A stretch of 64,000 nucleotides of DNA. Origin: Teredinibacter turnerae T7901 (GTDB lineage Bacteria > Pseudomonadota > Gammaproteobacteria > Pseudomonadales > Cellvibrionaceae). Position 1 is the stretch's first letter; the number at the start of each line of letters is the position of its first letter. Positions 52,911-63,000 of this stretch are shown piece after piece. The notes beneath the pieces were generated by a model, which did not search any database, was not told where the DNA came from, and saw nothing but the letters and a program-made list of their open reading frames with translations. The translations under genes were made by a program, and so were the position numbers. Where the stretch lies: assembly GCF_000023025.1 (NCBI RefSeq), contig NC_012997.1, positions 3,221,125-3,285,124 of the forward strand, read 5' to 3'.

Positions 52911-54002
52911 TCACGCGGTTTCGGCGAGGGGAACAGGTGTAGGGTTAGTACTGAAACTCTCCAGGCCGTTTGCGTCTACCGCTTGCCACAAGCTCTCAAC
53001 CAGGTCCGCTTTTGAACCCGGGTGCTCCCAGCCTTTATTGCCAATCCACTGCGCTATAGCCTTCGCCACATTCGGGTAAACCACATGGCGGCCGGAAAAA
53101 TTATGCAACCATTGAGAAACGATGTTGCCATCAAGATAATCCATCGTCATAGCCAGGTTCAAGCGACTCATGGCTTCTGCGTTAGATAGCTGCTCCAACT
53201 GCCCCAGCAGCGGTTTCACCAGCAACTTTTTCCCCATATGCAGGGCTTCACTTGATAATTCAAACCCAGCATTGCAAATCACACCCGCAGATGTGGCGAG
53301 GTCGTATTTAAAGCCATCGCGCGAAAGTGGTTTTAATTTAATGTGTCCCAAGCTCTCATATTGATCGAAAGGCCCATAATAGACAAACGTGAAATCCTTG
53401 AACGGCTCAAGCAGCTGAATAACGTCGTGAGTTTCTTCAAACCCCAGATAAACGAGAATTTTCTTTTCATCAACCGGGTCGGAAATATGGTCGATATCGA
53501 CAATGGGGGGCAGTATCGGCTGATTAAAGTGGTGCCAATGTAGCCCTAAACTTTCTTCCACCGGAGCAAAATACTCCATAATTTTCTTGCCGACGAAGTT
53601 ATCGCCACGGCGGGGCACATCGTATTTAAACGCGTACTGATGGCCAATACCAAGGCAGGTTTTTCCTGCGCGCCGCGCAGCCCAGGCAGTCACCGGCTCG
53701 AAATCGGTTATAACCAGATCGTATTGCTCAACGTCCAGCGTGCGAATATCCCGCATCAGCTGGCGCAGGCTGGCTTCTTGAAAAGTACGGAATATTTTTA
53801 CGTTGCCGGAATCGTGAACAAAGGTGAGCCCGCGATAACACCGCCAGTCACCAAACTCTTCCATGTCAAAATACTTGTCGCGCTCGCGGCCGGAAAAGAT
53901 GTAATCAACGCTTATACCATCGGCCTTTAAGTATTTGTTCAGAGCGCGCGCACGGCTTATATGGCCGTTACCAGTTCCCTGGACACCAAAAAGAATTTTC
54001 AT
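52911..54002 (-). CDS. MJ1255/VC2487-family glycosyltransferase
   Basis: 363 residues with a two-domain GT-B look: MKILFGVQGTGNGHISRA at the N-terminus and GVICNAGFELSSEALHMGKKLLVKPLLGQLEQLSNA in the C-terminal domain, which is the nucleotide-sugar-binding region as in UDP-glycosyltransferases. It matches the family named after MJ1255 and VC2487. Substrate and acceptor are unknown; the neighbouring PAP2-type lipid phosphatase gene suggests a lipid-linked product. It lies 31 nt after the phosphatase gene and probably shares its transcript. The gene faces the chemoreceptor gene with only 21 nt between stops. Confidence 0.88.
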   Translation of the reverse strand: MKILFGVQGTGNGHISRARALNKYLKADGISVDYIFSGRERDKYFDMEEFGDWRCYRGLTFVHDSGNVKIFRTFQEASLRQLMRDIRTLDVEQYDLVITDFEPVTAWAARRAGKTCLGIGHQYAFKYDVPRRGDNFVGKKIMEYFAPVEESLGLHWHHFNQPILPPIVDIDHISDPVDEKKILVYLGFEETHDVIQLLEPFKDFTFVYYGPFDQYESLGHIKLKPLSRDGFKYDLATSAGVICNAGFELSSEALHMGKKLLVKPLLGQLEQLSNAEAMSRLNLAMTMDYLDGNIVSQWLHNFSGRHVVYPNVAKAIAQWIGNKGWEHPGSKADLVESLWQAVDANGLESFSTNPTPVPLAETA

Positions 54003-54033
54003 TTATGTTGTTGCTCTTTTATGTTCAGTTTTC

Positions 54034-54546
54034 TCAAATAAGATCTATCAGCACCAGGCAGATAGTGTGGCCTAAAAGTGCACCGGCCATAACATCGGTA
54101 GGGAAATGCACTCCCAACATCACGCGCGCGGCGCCAACACTGGCAGCCCAAGGGTAAACAAACCACGCCATCCAGGGAAACGCAAACGACATCGCGCAAG
54201 CCATGAGAAAAGCCGCAGAAGTGTGTCCGGAGGGAAAACTGAATTGATCCGATGGAACAATAGCGCTTTCAAACCCGGGAATCGCCGCAGCAGGACGGTT
54301 GCGGCGGAAGAGAGACTTGAATATGAAATACAAACTGCGCTCAATCAAAAATGCCATGGCAAGCAGTTTTGCCATATGCCAGTCTTGCTGAAGCATAAAC
54401 AGAACGCCAATCACCACATACATTGGGCCATCGGCGGTAAAGGATATGTACCGGCTCAAACGCACAGCCAGATCGCGTCGCTTGCGGCGTAAGCACCAGT
54501 CAAACGTAACTAGATCGAATTGATGTATATTTTGCAGCAAACGCAT
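54034..54546 (-). CDS. PAP2-type membrane phosphatase
   Basis: 170 residues from ATG 54546 (GGAGGG 6 nt upstream; a longer frame from 54585 lacks a site). Several transmembrane helices carry the acid phosphatase signatures KSLFRRNRPAA, SFPSGHTSAA and SVGAARVMLGVHFPTDV, with the catalytic His residues present. The enzyme would dephosphorylate lipid phosphates such as phosphatidic acid or undecaprenyl pyrophosphate at the inner membrane. It is first in a two-gene operon with the glycosyltransferase. Confidence 0.92.
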   Translation of the reverse strand: MRLLQNIHQFDLVTFDWCLRRKRRDLAVRLSRYISFTADGPMYVVIGVLFMLQQDWHMAKLLAMAFLIERSLYFIFKSLFRRNRPAAAIPGFESAIVPSDQFSFPSGHTSAAFLMACAMSFAFPWMAWFVYPWAASVGAARVMLGVHFPTDVMAGALLGHTICLVLIDLI

Positions 54547-54650
54547 ACGGCACCCTCCATTTGCACCGAGGTTATCCCCCAACAATGACAGGTATATGAG
54601 ACAAATATGACAAAACTATTACAACGTTAGATTATGTCTGAATATACGAT

Positions 54651-55322
54651 TTAACACCAGGATAACTGTCCGGCGGGGTTCTCCAGTAGCTCGCGAATAT
54701 TGGCTTCAATAATACGATAACCCACGTTACCCGAGAGCTTTTGCCGGCCTTCGTTGAATATCAGCGTTGGACTGGAGTTTATACCCTGCTCTATCGCCTG
54801 ATGGTGATTGCGACTAATAAGAGCATGAGCACGGCCATCGTCGACTGCAGCCAGCAATGCCGCCACGGGTAAATTTTCGGCTTCTGCTACCGCAATTAAC
54901 GTCTCGCGACGCGAAATATCCCGTATATCGACAAAAAACGCGCGGCGCAGCGCACACATATAACGCTGCATTGCTCCTGCGGTTAGCTGACCAGCCTCTT
55001 CCAACAATTGCGCAGCCGCGAGAAATAGATGCGCAGGCACTGAAGACTGCGGCGTATTTTCAAGCCACACGTTTTCATTCACGCGTATGTGCTCAAATTT
55101 TTCTGCCACCGACAACACATGTTTGCCATAAGCTGCCAAACCACCGCGGTGATCCCAGCTTTTCGCCATTTTGCCTGGCACATCACCAAACACAGGGAAA
55201 AAATGAAAGCGCACACTAACACGGTCACCAAAATCCGCTATCAACTCATCAACGCGTACCTGCGAAGCATATGCCCAAATGCACAGTACATCGGAATAAT
55301 GATCTATTTGAATTCGGGACAT
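54651..55322 (-). CDS. DsbA-family (FrnE-like) oxidoreductase
   Basis: 223 residues from ATG 55322, overlapping the sugar kinase stop by one base (TGATG). It has the thioredoxin-fold DSBA domain (HYSDVLCIWAY at the N-terminus and GINSSPTLIFNEG at the cis-proline region) with no signal peptide, so it is cytoplasmic. The active-site pair is CxxA, so only one cysteine of CxxC remains; this is seen in glutathione-dependent isomerases of the 2-hydroxychromene-carboxylate type. The substrate is unknown. Translational coupling to a ROK kinase is an unusual pairing. Confidence 0.85.
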   Translation of the reverse strand: MSRIQIDHYSDVLCIWAYASQVRVDELIADFGDRVSVRFHFFPVFGDVPGKMAKSWDHRGGLAAYGKHVLSVAEKFEHIRVNENVWLENTPQSSVPAHLFLAAAQLLEEAGQLTAGAMQRYMCALRRAFFVDIRDISRRETLIAVAEAENLPVAALLAAVDDGRAHALISRNHHQAIEQGINSSPTLIFNEGRQKLSGNVGYRIIEANIRELLENPAGQLSWC

Positions 55323-56212
55323 CACACTTCCTCAATTTTTTGCCCGGCAAGCGCGAGCGCACCTGCCACGCCAGCCTGACTGCCCAACGCCGGCAATACA
55401 ATATAACTTTCAATATTTTCTTCAATCGCCGGGTGCCGCACATAACCGTTTAAGTAGCCAGCCGTCGCCGTTTGCACCTTGCCCAACATCTGTGACTGAG
55501 CCATTACACCGCCCCCCAAAATAACGCGCTGAGGCGATAAGGTGCACACACAGTTCGCTATCGCGACTCCCATGTAAAACGCTTGTATATCCCAGGCATG
55601 GTGATCGGCAGGCAATGCTGCAGGATCACACCCCCAGCGGGCGGCGAGCGCAGGCCCACTGGCCAAGCCTTCAAAGCAGCGGTCACCGTGGTACGGACAA
55701 CTGCCTGCAAAAGTATCATCGGGATGCTTTGGCAATAGACAGTGCCCCAATTCGGGATGTACCAGGCCATGCACCAAGCGACCGCCACTCACAATACCTC
55801 CGCCAATGCCAGTGCCAACCGTAATATACAAATAATCACTCAACCCTCTGGCAGCACCCCAGCGCCCCTCTGCGAGCGCCGCCGCGTTCACATCGGTATC
55901 CAGCGCCACAGGTACCTGGAGTTCACGGGCTATCACACCGGCAATATCCGTATTCTGCCATCCAGGCTTGGGCGTAGATGTAATAAAACCGTAGGTTGGC
56001 GACTCCTGGCGTAGATCTAACGGGCCAAATGCGCCTATTCCCAGCGCTGCCAACTCCGGCTTATAAGGCGAAAAAAATGCCAATACGCGTTGTAGCGTCT
56101 CCTCAGGGCTGGTTGTTGCGAACCGGGTCTCGTGTATATCGGACGGCCCAGTACCTACGGCGCAAACAAACTTAGTACCGCCCGCTTCCACCCCTCCGAG
56201 GAGTTTTGTCAT
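55322..56212 (-). CDS. ROK-family sugar kinase, fructokinase-like
   Basis: 296 residues. It has the ATP-binding DxGxT-like motif at the start (GGVEAGGTKFVCAV), the sugar-binding DTDVNAAALAEGRWG and GTGIGGGIVSGGRLVHG, and the zinc-site segment with GHCLLPKH and SCPYHGDRCFEGLASG. The spacing of His and Cys residues fits the fructokinase (ScrK/Mak-like) group of ROK kinases, which phosphorylate fructose or related hexoses; glucose cannot be excluded. It is divergent from imuA and overlaps the DsbA-like gene by one base. Confidence 0.9.
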   Translation of the reverse strand: MTKLLGGVEAGGTKFVCAVGTGPSDIHETRFATTSPEETLQRVLAFFSPYKPELAALGIGAFGPLDLRQESPTYGFITSTPKPGWQNTDIAGVIARELQVPVALDTDVNAAALAEGRWGAARGLSDYLYITVGTGIGGGIVSGGRLVHGLVHPELGHCLLPKHPDDTFAGSCPYHGDRCFEGLASGPALAARWGCDPAALPADHHAWDIQAFYMGVAIANCVCTLSPQRVILGGGVMAQSQMLGKVQTATAGYLNGYVRHPAIEENIESYIVLPALGSQAGVAGALALAGQKIEEV

Positions 56213-56342
56213 GTGTTATTCCTATACTGATACTGGCGCTGACCCTGGCTCCGTATGCGAGAACACAGGCCTAATATGGCAACCATTATATTTCACCCGG
56301 CCAGGCAAAATTCCACCTTGCCATAAACTGCCCATCGGTATA

Positions 56343-56358
56343 CTGTATATTAATACAG
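56343..56358 (+). promoter_or_regulatory. LexA box upstream of imuA
   Basis: CTGTATATTAATACAG is a perfect match to the gammaproteobacterial SOS box CTGT-N8-ACAG, 20 nt before the ATG of imuA. It predicts repression by LexA and induction by DNA damage. Confidence 0.92.
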
Positions 56359-56377
56359 TTTTTGTTTTGAGCCATCC

Positions 56378-57199
56378 ATGTCTACAGACCGCACAACCCC
56401 ACCACCAGCGACATTGGAGCAACTGCTTCAGCGCGGGGACGTGTGGCGGGGACATTCGCAATACTTTATCTCACAGGATGCTGTCGATACTGGCTACCCG
56501 CCGCTAAATAGCGCGTTGCTCAACAACGGCTGGCCCCTGTCCAGCCTTATTGAAATATGCCAGCCCTCTGCCGGGCACGGCGACTGGCTGCTTACAGCCC
56601 CTTGTGCCCAACACCTATTACAGAAGCAACCGCACGGTTATATTGTGCTACTTAACCCACCTGCGCTGCCCTTTTCTCAGGGCATGCTCTTCAGCGGTAT
56701 CCCCCTGGAGCAGTTAGTGGTGGTACAAATTACGGCAAAAAATGATTTTATCGCCAGTTTCGTAGAACTGGCACGCGCCTCTAGTTGTGCGCTGCTTATG
56801 GCCTGGCAACCCAAACAGGCGTTAACCTACACCGAATTGCGCAAATGTCAGCTGGCGACGGCCGATGGCTCAGGCGTTTACCTGCTTTTTCGTCACAACC
56901 GGCAACGCCTGGAAAGCTCGCCCGCTTCATTGCGCCTGACAACACAGCTGAACTCACAGCATCTACAAGTGCATATCCTCAAGCAGCGGGGCCAGCTAAG
57001 GCCTGGTTCTGCGGCCATCGATTTGCCGCTGCCAGACTACGCACAAACTTACAAACCACACCGCCAGTTGGAAGACACACCGACTTCTCCCAATGTGGCC
57101 AACGATCAGGTATTTGCGCCTTATCAACCCCGTCGCAATGTACTGGCATTGCGTATTAATCGCGGGCGACCGCTCAAAGTTAAGCGCAGCGCGGGCTAG
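56378..57199 (+). CDS. imuA: ImuA, SOS mutagenesis accessory protein
   Basis: 273 residues related to RecA/SulA-like proteins encoded in SOS mutagenesis cassettes: LEQLLQRGDVWRG, GYPPLNSALLNNGWPLSSLIEI and the segment around LLNPPALPFSQGM. ImuA works with ImuB and DnaE2 in translesion synthesis, probably by contacting RecA. The C-terminus is basic (NRGRPLKVKRSAG). A LexA box lies just upstream. imuB follows closely on the same strand. Confidence 0.9.
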   Translation: MSTDRTTPPPATLEQLLQRGDVWRGHSQYFISQDAVDTGYPPLNSALLNNGWPLSSLIEICQPSAGHGDWLLTAPCAQHLLQKQPHGYIVLLNPPALPFSQGMLFSGIPLEQLVVVQITAKNDFIASFVELARASSCALLMAWQPKQALTYTELRKCQLATADGSGVYLLFRHNRQRLESSPASLRLTTQLNSQHLQVHILKQRGQLRPGSAAIDLPLPDYAQTYKPHRQLEDTPTSPNVANDQVFAPYQPRRNVLALRINRGRPLKVKRSAG

Positions 57200-57230
57200 G
57201 CCTGATACCTGAAACTGTTCGGTGACGCCC

Positions 57231-58772
57231 ATGGCCCTATCGTCAAAAAGTCTATGGTTGGCGGTTCGCCTTCCCTGTCTGCCTCTGGAAGTGTTTGGTT
57301 TTAAACACCAGACTGACCACGCGCTGATAACGCAAAAACAGCGGGTTCTGTGTGCGTCAAAACCGGCAGTTGCCGATGGTATCCGTGCTGGCATGCCCGC
57401 AGCCACCGCACAACTGCTCGGTCAACATCAGCAGGTTGAGCGCGACTTCGCATTGGAAACAACCGCGCTTAACGCCCTTGCTGATCGCCTGTATATGTTT
57501 ACTCCGCACCTGACGCCTCTGCAACCGGCAGCCCACTTACAAGCCGGTATTTTGGCGGAAATATCCCGCAGTCTGGCGTTATTTAAAGGCCTGACAACAC
57601 TGGTCGAGCAATTGAAGGAGAATCTCGCAGACACAGGGTACGAATTAGCGCTCGGTTTGGGTCACACCGATTTATGTGCCTGGCTGCTGAGCTGGTCGCC
57701 AACACCACAACCCATTCAACACTACACCCAGTCGCAATTTATTGCGCAACTGGACGTTATGCCGGTGCGTCAGCTAGGTGAGTGCCACTGTGCGCAACTG
57801 CCTTACACACAACTGCAAAATCGAATCGATGACCTGGAAAAATCCGGATTTAATACGATAGCGGATTTAACCCGGCAAATTGGCAACCAAAACACATCCA
57901 GCCTCCGCCGCCGTTGGGGCGGCGAGTTCTGCGGCCTTCTTAGCCAGGTGCTGGGTATTGAGCACAGTTTGCAGCAAACACGCCTGTTCGCGACACCCTT
58001 GCCACAGTACCAGCCGGAGCAGTTTTTTTACGACAGCATTCAGTTCGACTATCCCTTGCAAACCGTTGAGCAATTGCTGCAACCCATGGAATATTTGCTG
58101 AATAACTTGCAGCGCTATCTCAACAACCAGCAGTTACAGTGTCAGAAAGTTGAGTGGCTACTGTTCGATATTTATCACAACAAACAAACATTCAAGGTAC
58201 ACAGCAGCCACGCCCAGAACGACGCAGCGCTACTGCTTGAGCTAAGCCGCATTCAGCTGGAAACTCAGTCACTGAGTTTTGAGGTAGACACTGTAGAACT
58301 GATCTGCCGTGACACCTTCAAACATACACCGAACACAGACCCGCTGGGGTTTACTCAACACGAGAGCAACGCCCGGGAAATGGCTCACGATTTTGCCATC
58401 GTGACCGCAAAATTAAAGGCCCGCCTGGGAGACCAGGCGCTGTTTAAAGTCGCATATAAAGACACCCATATTCCAGAGCTGAGCAGTGCGAAAGCGCCTT
58501 TGGAACAGGGAACATCTACCTCCTATTTACCGCACGCTCCACGCCCCAGTTGGCTGTTTGATAAACCTCAGACGATTCAGGAAAAACAGCAGCGCCTGCA
58601 CTGGCGAGGAACCATCACATTACTGCAGGGGCCAGAACGTATTGAGGGCAATTGGTGGCAGCAACAAACAGCGCGGGATTATTTTATTGCCGCCAGAGAA
58701 GACGGCCTGCGATTGTGGATTTTTTACGATTTACACCACCGCCAGTGGTTGGTGCAGGGTATTTTTTCCTGA
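57231..58772 (+). CDS. imuB: ImuB, Y-family polymerase-like translesion protein
   Basis: 513 residues from ATG 57231 (a GTG at 57222 is an alternative). The N-terminus has the Y-family-like LWLAVRLPCLPLEVFG, but the usual acidic metal ligands for catalysis are not visible, as is normal for ImuB. Segments LALGLGHTDLCAWLLSW and LRRRWGGEFCGLLSQVLG are typical of the family. ImuB links the beta clamp, ImuA and DnaE2. It is 31 nt after imuA. In most genomes dnaE2 follows directly; here a periplasmic protein gene lies between. Confidence 0.9.
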   Translation: MALSSKSLWLAVRLPCLPLEVFGFKHQTDHALITQKQRVLCASKPAVADGIRAGMPAATAQLLGQHQQVERDFALETTALNALADRLYMFTPHLTPLQPAAHLQAGILAEISRSLALFKGLTTLVEQLKENLADTGYELALGLGHTDLCAWLLSWSPTPQPIQHYTQSQFIAQLDVMPVRQLGECHCAQLPYTQLQNRIDDLEKSGFNTIADLTRQIGNQNTSSLRRRWGGEFCGLLSQVLGIEHSLQQTRLFATPLPQYQPEQFFYDSIQFDYPLQTVEQLLQPMEYLLNNLQRYLNNQQLQCQKVEWLLFDIYHNKQTFKVHSSHAQNDAALLLELSRIQLETQSLSFEVDTVELICRDTFKHTPNTDPLGFTQHESNAREMAHDFAIVTAKLKARLGDQALFKVAYKDTHIPELSSAKAPLEQGTSTSYLPHAPRPSWLFDKPQTIQEKQQRLHWRGTITLLQGPERIEGNWWQQQTARDYFIAAREDGLRLWIFYDLHHRQWLVQGIFS

Positions 58773-58924
58773 TAAATAGACAGCAAACATCGCTTTGGTT
58801 ATGAGTAGAAAACCGCTACTGAAAAAAAGATATACCCGTGACACATTGCTGTATCAACAAGGGCACGTAAACTTAGGGGGAACGACCAGACAAGATGTGC
58901 AACGAAACTTCGGGGCATTTAATT

Positions 58925-59863
58925 ATGAAGAAATTACTGGCCGCATTACCCGCTGCAATATTGGCAATTACCTTATCGCAATCCATTCGGGCCGAAACAC
59001 TGAATTGCGAAACCATTAACTGCGACTGCACAAAACTGCCGTCCACAGCGTGGCAAGACGTGTGCAGAATCAAACAACAGAATTTACAAGCCACCTGCCG
59101 GGACAAACAAGGCAAGGTTTTGGGATACTGCTCGGTACATGGCCCGGCCGCAAATCGCGTAGCGCTATCGCTGGATCTCAGCCGTACCAGTGTCGAACAA
59201 AGCAACTCTGTTAGCACGCTGAACAATAAGTTTGCAGCAATATACTGGTCAATGCACCAGGACATTGAAATAACCGAGCGTTACATCAAGCAACAAAAAT
59301 ATTCTCCCGCCCAACAGCGGATTAACCGCGTACAAGCTAACCTGGATACCCTGTTCGATTTGCAAAAAAATATGGTGTCGATTTTGGAGGACAGCGGTAA
59401 CCGGGCAAAAACAGAGCAGTCCTGGCGCAACTTCGCAGAAGATACCGAAGCTGTCAGTGACAAGCTCGCCAGTATGGGCAACAAACTACTGGACAGCGCA
59501 GACAGCGAAAACGCAAACAGCACGGCCATTGCCCTGCTGCAAGCGGCAGGGAATATCTACGAACATGCTGGCTACGGCTACGCCAAGGGTATTCGCCACA
59601 AAATGTCGGCGCACGCCTGGAAAAAAGCCGCCGACAGCAGCGCCGACATTCTCAATAAAGCGCACAACCTGGCACAGGTAGAGCAACAAAACTACCGCTA
59701 CCAGGCTGCGACACGGCTCCACCGCGCAAGTTATAACTGGTTGATCGCCATCGATAAAAAATCCGCTCAGGAAGCTCTGGTGGAATCACAGCAGTTTGTT
59801 GATGACTCAGATGCAAATATTGAAAAAATACTCAATAATCCAGAGTTAATCAGCTCGTACTAA
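58925..59863 (+). CDS. Periplasmic protein of unknown function between imuB and dnaE2
   Basis: 312 residues from ATG 58925. Residues 1-24 are a signal peptide (LPAAILAITLSQSIRA). A Cys-rich N-terminal part follows (CETINCDCTKLPSTAWQDVCR, CRDKQG, GYCSVHG), then a helical body with coiled-coil or TPR-like helices (about 100-300). I recognise no family. It has no LexA box and no link to DNA repair. Its place between imuB and dnaE2 may be a chance insertion. Confidence 0.75.
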   Translation: MKKLLAALPAAILAITLSQSIRAETLNCETINCDCTKLPSTAWQDVCRIKQQNLQATCRDKQGKVLGYCSVHGPAANRVALSLDLSRTSVEQSNSVSTLNNKFAAIYWSMHQDIEITERYIKQQKYSPAQQRINRVQANLDTLFDLQKNMVSILEDSGNRAKTEQSWRNFAEDTEAVSDKLASMGNKLLDSADSENANSTAIALLQAAGNIYEHAGYGYAKGIRHKMSAHAWKKAADSSADILNKAHNLAQVEQQNYRYQAATRLHRASYNWLIAIDKKSAQEALVESQQFVDDSDANIEKILNNPELISSY

Positions 59864-60067
59864 GCAATAGGGTTTAGGGCCTGTTAAATCACCGCAGTCA
59901 AGTCAAGCCGCGCAAACTATACAGATCTGTTCAAATTTGTCAGTTTGCGCCGGTTTGGCCAGCAGGCCATGCATTACCCCAATCTTGTGGCCAAAAAGCA
60001 ACACAGTAAACCGTCCCCAATTGGCCTTCAAACCCTCCCGTCGATGATGTGCACCTGCGATAGATAA

Positions 60068-60083
60068 CTGTATATTTAAACAG
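60068..60083 (+). promoter_or_regulatory. LexA box upstream of dnaE2
   Basis: CTGTATATTTAAACAG (CTGT-N8-ACAG) ends 12 nt before the dnaE2 ATG. It shows that dnaE2 has its own SOS promoter, in keeping with its separation from imuB. Confidence 0.92.
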
Positions 60084-60095
60084 CATACTTGACGC

Positions 60096-63000
60096 ATGGC
60101 TTACGCACACCTTTTCACCTTCAGCAATTTCACGTTTCTGCGCGGCGCCTCGCACCCGGCCGAAATGGTTGAGCAGGCATATCGCCTGGGCTACGACGCC
60201 ATCGCACTCACCGACGAATGCTCTCTCGCGGGCGCAGTTAAAGCCCATGTTATGGCTGAAGAGTGTGGTATTAAACTTATTGTTGGCAGTTATTTTAAGC
60301 TGTCCAACAACTGCGAGCTCATTGCTCTGGCGCCTGATCGGGCAGCATATGCGGAGCTTTCCGGTTTTATTACCCTCGCCCGCCGCCGTGCAGACAAGGG
60401 CGAGTACACCGCCCATATGGATGACCTGCGTTTTCGCCTGCAAACCTGTTTGATTATATGGCTGCCAACCGCCAATACCGCCACTGAAGACAATGCCCGT
60501 ATTTTCTCTGCCGCCTTTAAACAGCGCCTCTGGCTGGGTGTTGGTCACCAGTTGGCCGGCGGAGAACAGCGCCTGTTTCAACAGTGGCAAAATCTGGCTG
60601 CAACCTACCAGCTTCCCATGGTCGCGAGCCATCTGGCGCTCATGCACAGCGCAGAGCGCAAGCCCCTGCAGGATGTTCTCACTGCCATCAATCACAACAC
60701 CTCGGTAAGCCAGCTCGGCACCCGTTTGCAAAGTAACGGCGAAAATTACCTGAAGGCCATTGATGAAGTGTTTTATCTCTATCCTCCAGGGCTAATAAAG
60801 CAAACCCTGCTCATAGCCGAGCGCTGCAACTTCTCGCTGAATGAACTCAAATACCAGTACCCACAAGAACTGGTACCCAAAGGTCTCAGTCCAATCGCGC
60901 ATTTACGCGCACTCGTCGATAGCGGCAAAGCCAGGCGCTGGCCAGGTGGGGTACCCGCTCAGGCAGAAGCCATTCTGGCCAAAGAGCTGGCGCTGATCGA
61001 AGAACTCCACTACGAATATTATTTTTTAACGGTCTACGACATTGTCGCTTTCGCCAGACAACAGAATATTTTGTGCCAGGGGCGTGGCTCTGCAGCTAAC
61101 TCTGTAGTGTGCTATTGCCTGTTTATTACCGAAATCGCGCCAGGGCAGATCAATGTTTTATTCGAACGTTTTATTTCCAAAGAGCGCGATGAACCACCCG
61201 ATATTGATGTGGACTTTGAGCACCAGCGGCGCGAAGACGTTATTCAATATATCTACACCAAGTATTCCCGTCAGCGCGCAGCCCTGGCTGCGACGGTTAT
61301 CAGCTATCGCTCACGCAGTGCTATTCGCGATGTCGGTAAAGCCCTTGGATTAGACCCGGCATTGGTCGACCACCTGGCAAAATCTCTCGCCTGGTGGGAC
61401 AGAACAGGCGATCTGGTAAAGCGTATTGAGGCCGCCGGGGTACAAACAGAACGTCAGCTGGTGCAGCAGTTTTTCGCTCTGGTACAGCAGATCATTGGCT
61501 TTCCCCGCCATTTATCGCAGCATGTGGGCGGCTTTGTGATAACTCAGGATAAAGTCAGTGACCTGGTGCCCGTGGAAAACGCCAGCATGCCAGGACGCAC
61601 CGTTATTCAGTGGGATAAGGAAGACCTGGAAGCGATGGGCCTGTTAAAAGTGGACATCCTGGCGCTGGGCATGCTCACCGCCCTGCGCAAAACCCTGGCG
61701 ATGGTGAACCGCTACGAACCGGCCATTGCCAGCCTGGCAGATATCCCCCCGGAAGACCCGCACACTTACGATATGCTCTGTGCCGCCGATACCGTAGGCG
61801 TATTTCAGATTGAGTCCCGCGCCCAAATGTCGATGCTGCCCCGCCTGCGGCCACGCACGTTTTACGATCTGGTGATCGAAATCGCCATTGTGCGCCCCGG
61901 CCCCATTCAAGGGGACATGGTGCACCCCTACCTGCGCCGCCGCGACGGCCTCGAACCTGTTAGCTACCAGAGCCCAGATATTGCAGATGTACTCAAGCCC
62001 ACCCTGGGCGTTCCTATTTTTCAGGAGCAGGCGATCCGCCTGGCGATGGTTGCCGCCGGCTTCAGTGGCGGCGAGGCCGATCGCTTGCGGCGCGCCATGG
62101 CCAGCTGGGGTAAAAACGGCAACCTTCTGCAGTTTGAGGAAACCTTTATTCAAGGCATGCTGAATAACGGGTACGAACTGGATTTTGCCCATCGCCTGTT
62201 TGAGCAAATCAAAGGGTTTGGCGGCTACGGTTTTCCCGAATCCCACTCTGCCAGCTTTGCCATTCTCTGTTACGCCTCGTCTTGGCTGAAATGCCACCAC
62301 CCGGCCGCGTTTTACTGTGCCCTGCTCAACAGCCAGCCAATGGGCTTCTATTCGCCGTCGCAATTAATACAGGATGCCCGTCGTCACGGTATTCCAGTAC
62401 TCCCGGTGGATGTGAACCACAGCGAAGCAGAATCTGCCCTGGAACCCGCAAACAGCTACCGAACACCCTGGGCCATACGCCTGGGTTTCACGCGAATTAA
62501 AGGGCTGGATAGCGAAGCCGCGCAGCGCATTGCGGATAATCGCGCCCAGCAGCCCTACCGGGATATTCAGCAACTTGCCCGGCGCAGTGGACTCAGCCGC
62601 GCCGATTTGCAAAAACTCGCCGCCGCCGACGCGCTTCACTCTCTCGCAGGCAACCGCCATTTGGCCCATTGGCAGGCCGCCTCGGTGGAAGCCCAGGCAG
62701 GCTTGTTCGACGATGAACCGCCGCCGGGTGACGCCCTGCTAACCGCGCCACCGAGCCTGGAAAAAGACCTCACCAGCGATTACAACACCACGGGATTGTC
62801 GTTGCGGGTGCACCCCATGGGCATTTTGCGCCAGGAATACCCCTTTAGCCGCTGCAAACAACAGCGCCAACTCTCTGGTTTATCGCACGGGCGCTTTGTC
62901 CAGGTGGCTGGCCTGGTAACCGGGCGTCAACGGCCGGGTACTGCCAAAGGCACCTTGTTTCTCACCCTGGAAGATGAAACCGGCAATATCAATGTAGTGG

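Noticed and set aside
58795-59019. 74-codon plus-strand frame just after imuB
   Set aside because: It overlaps the signal peptide of the well-supported gene at 58925 in another frame and lacks family features.
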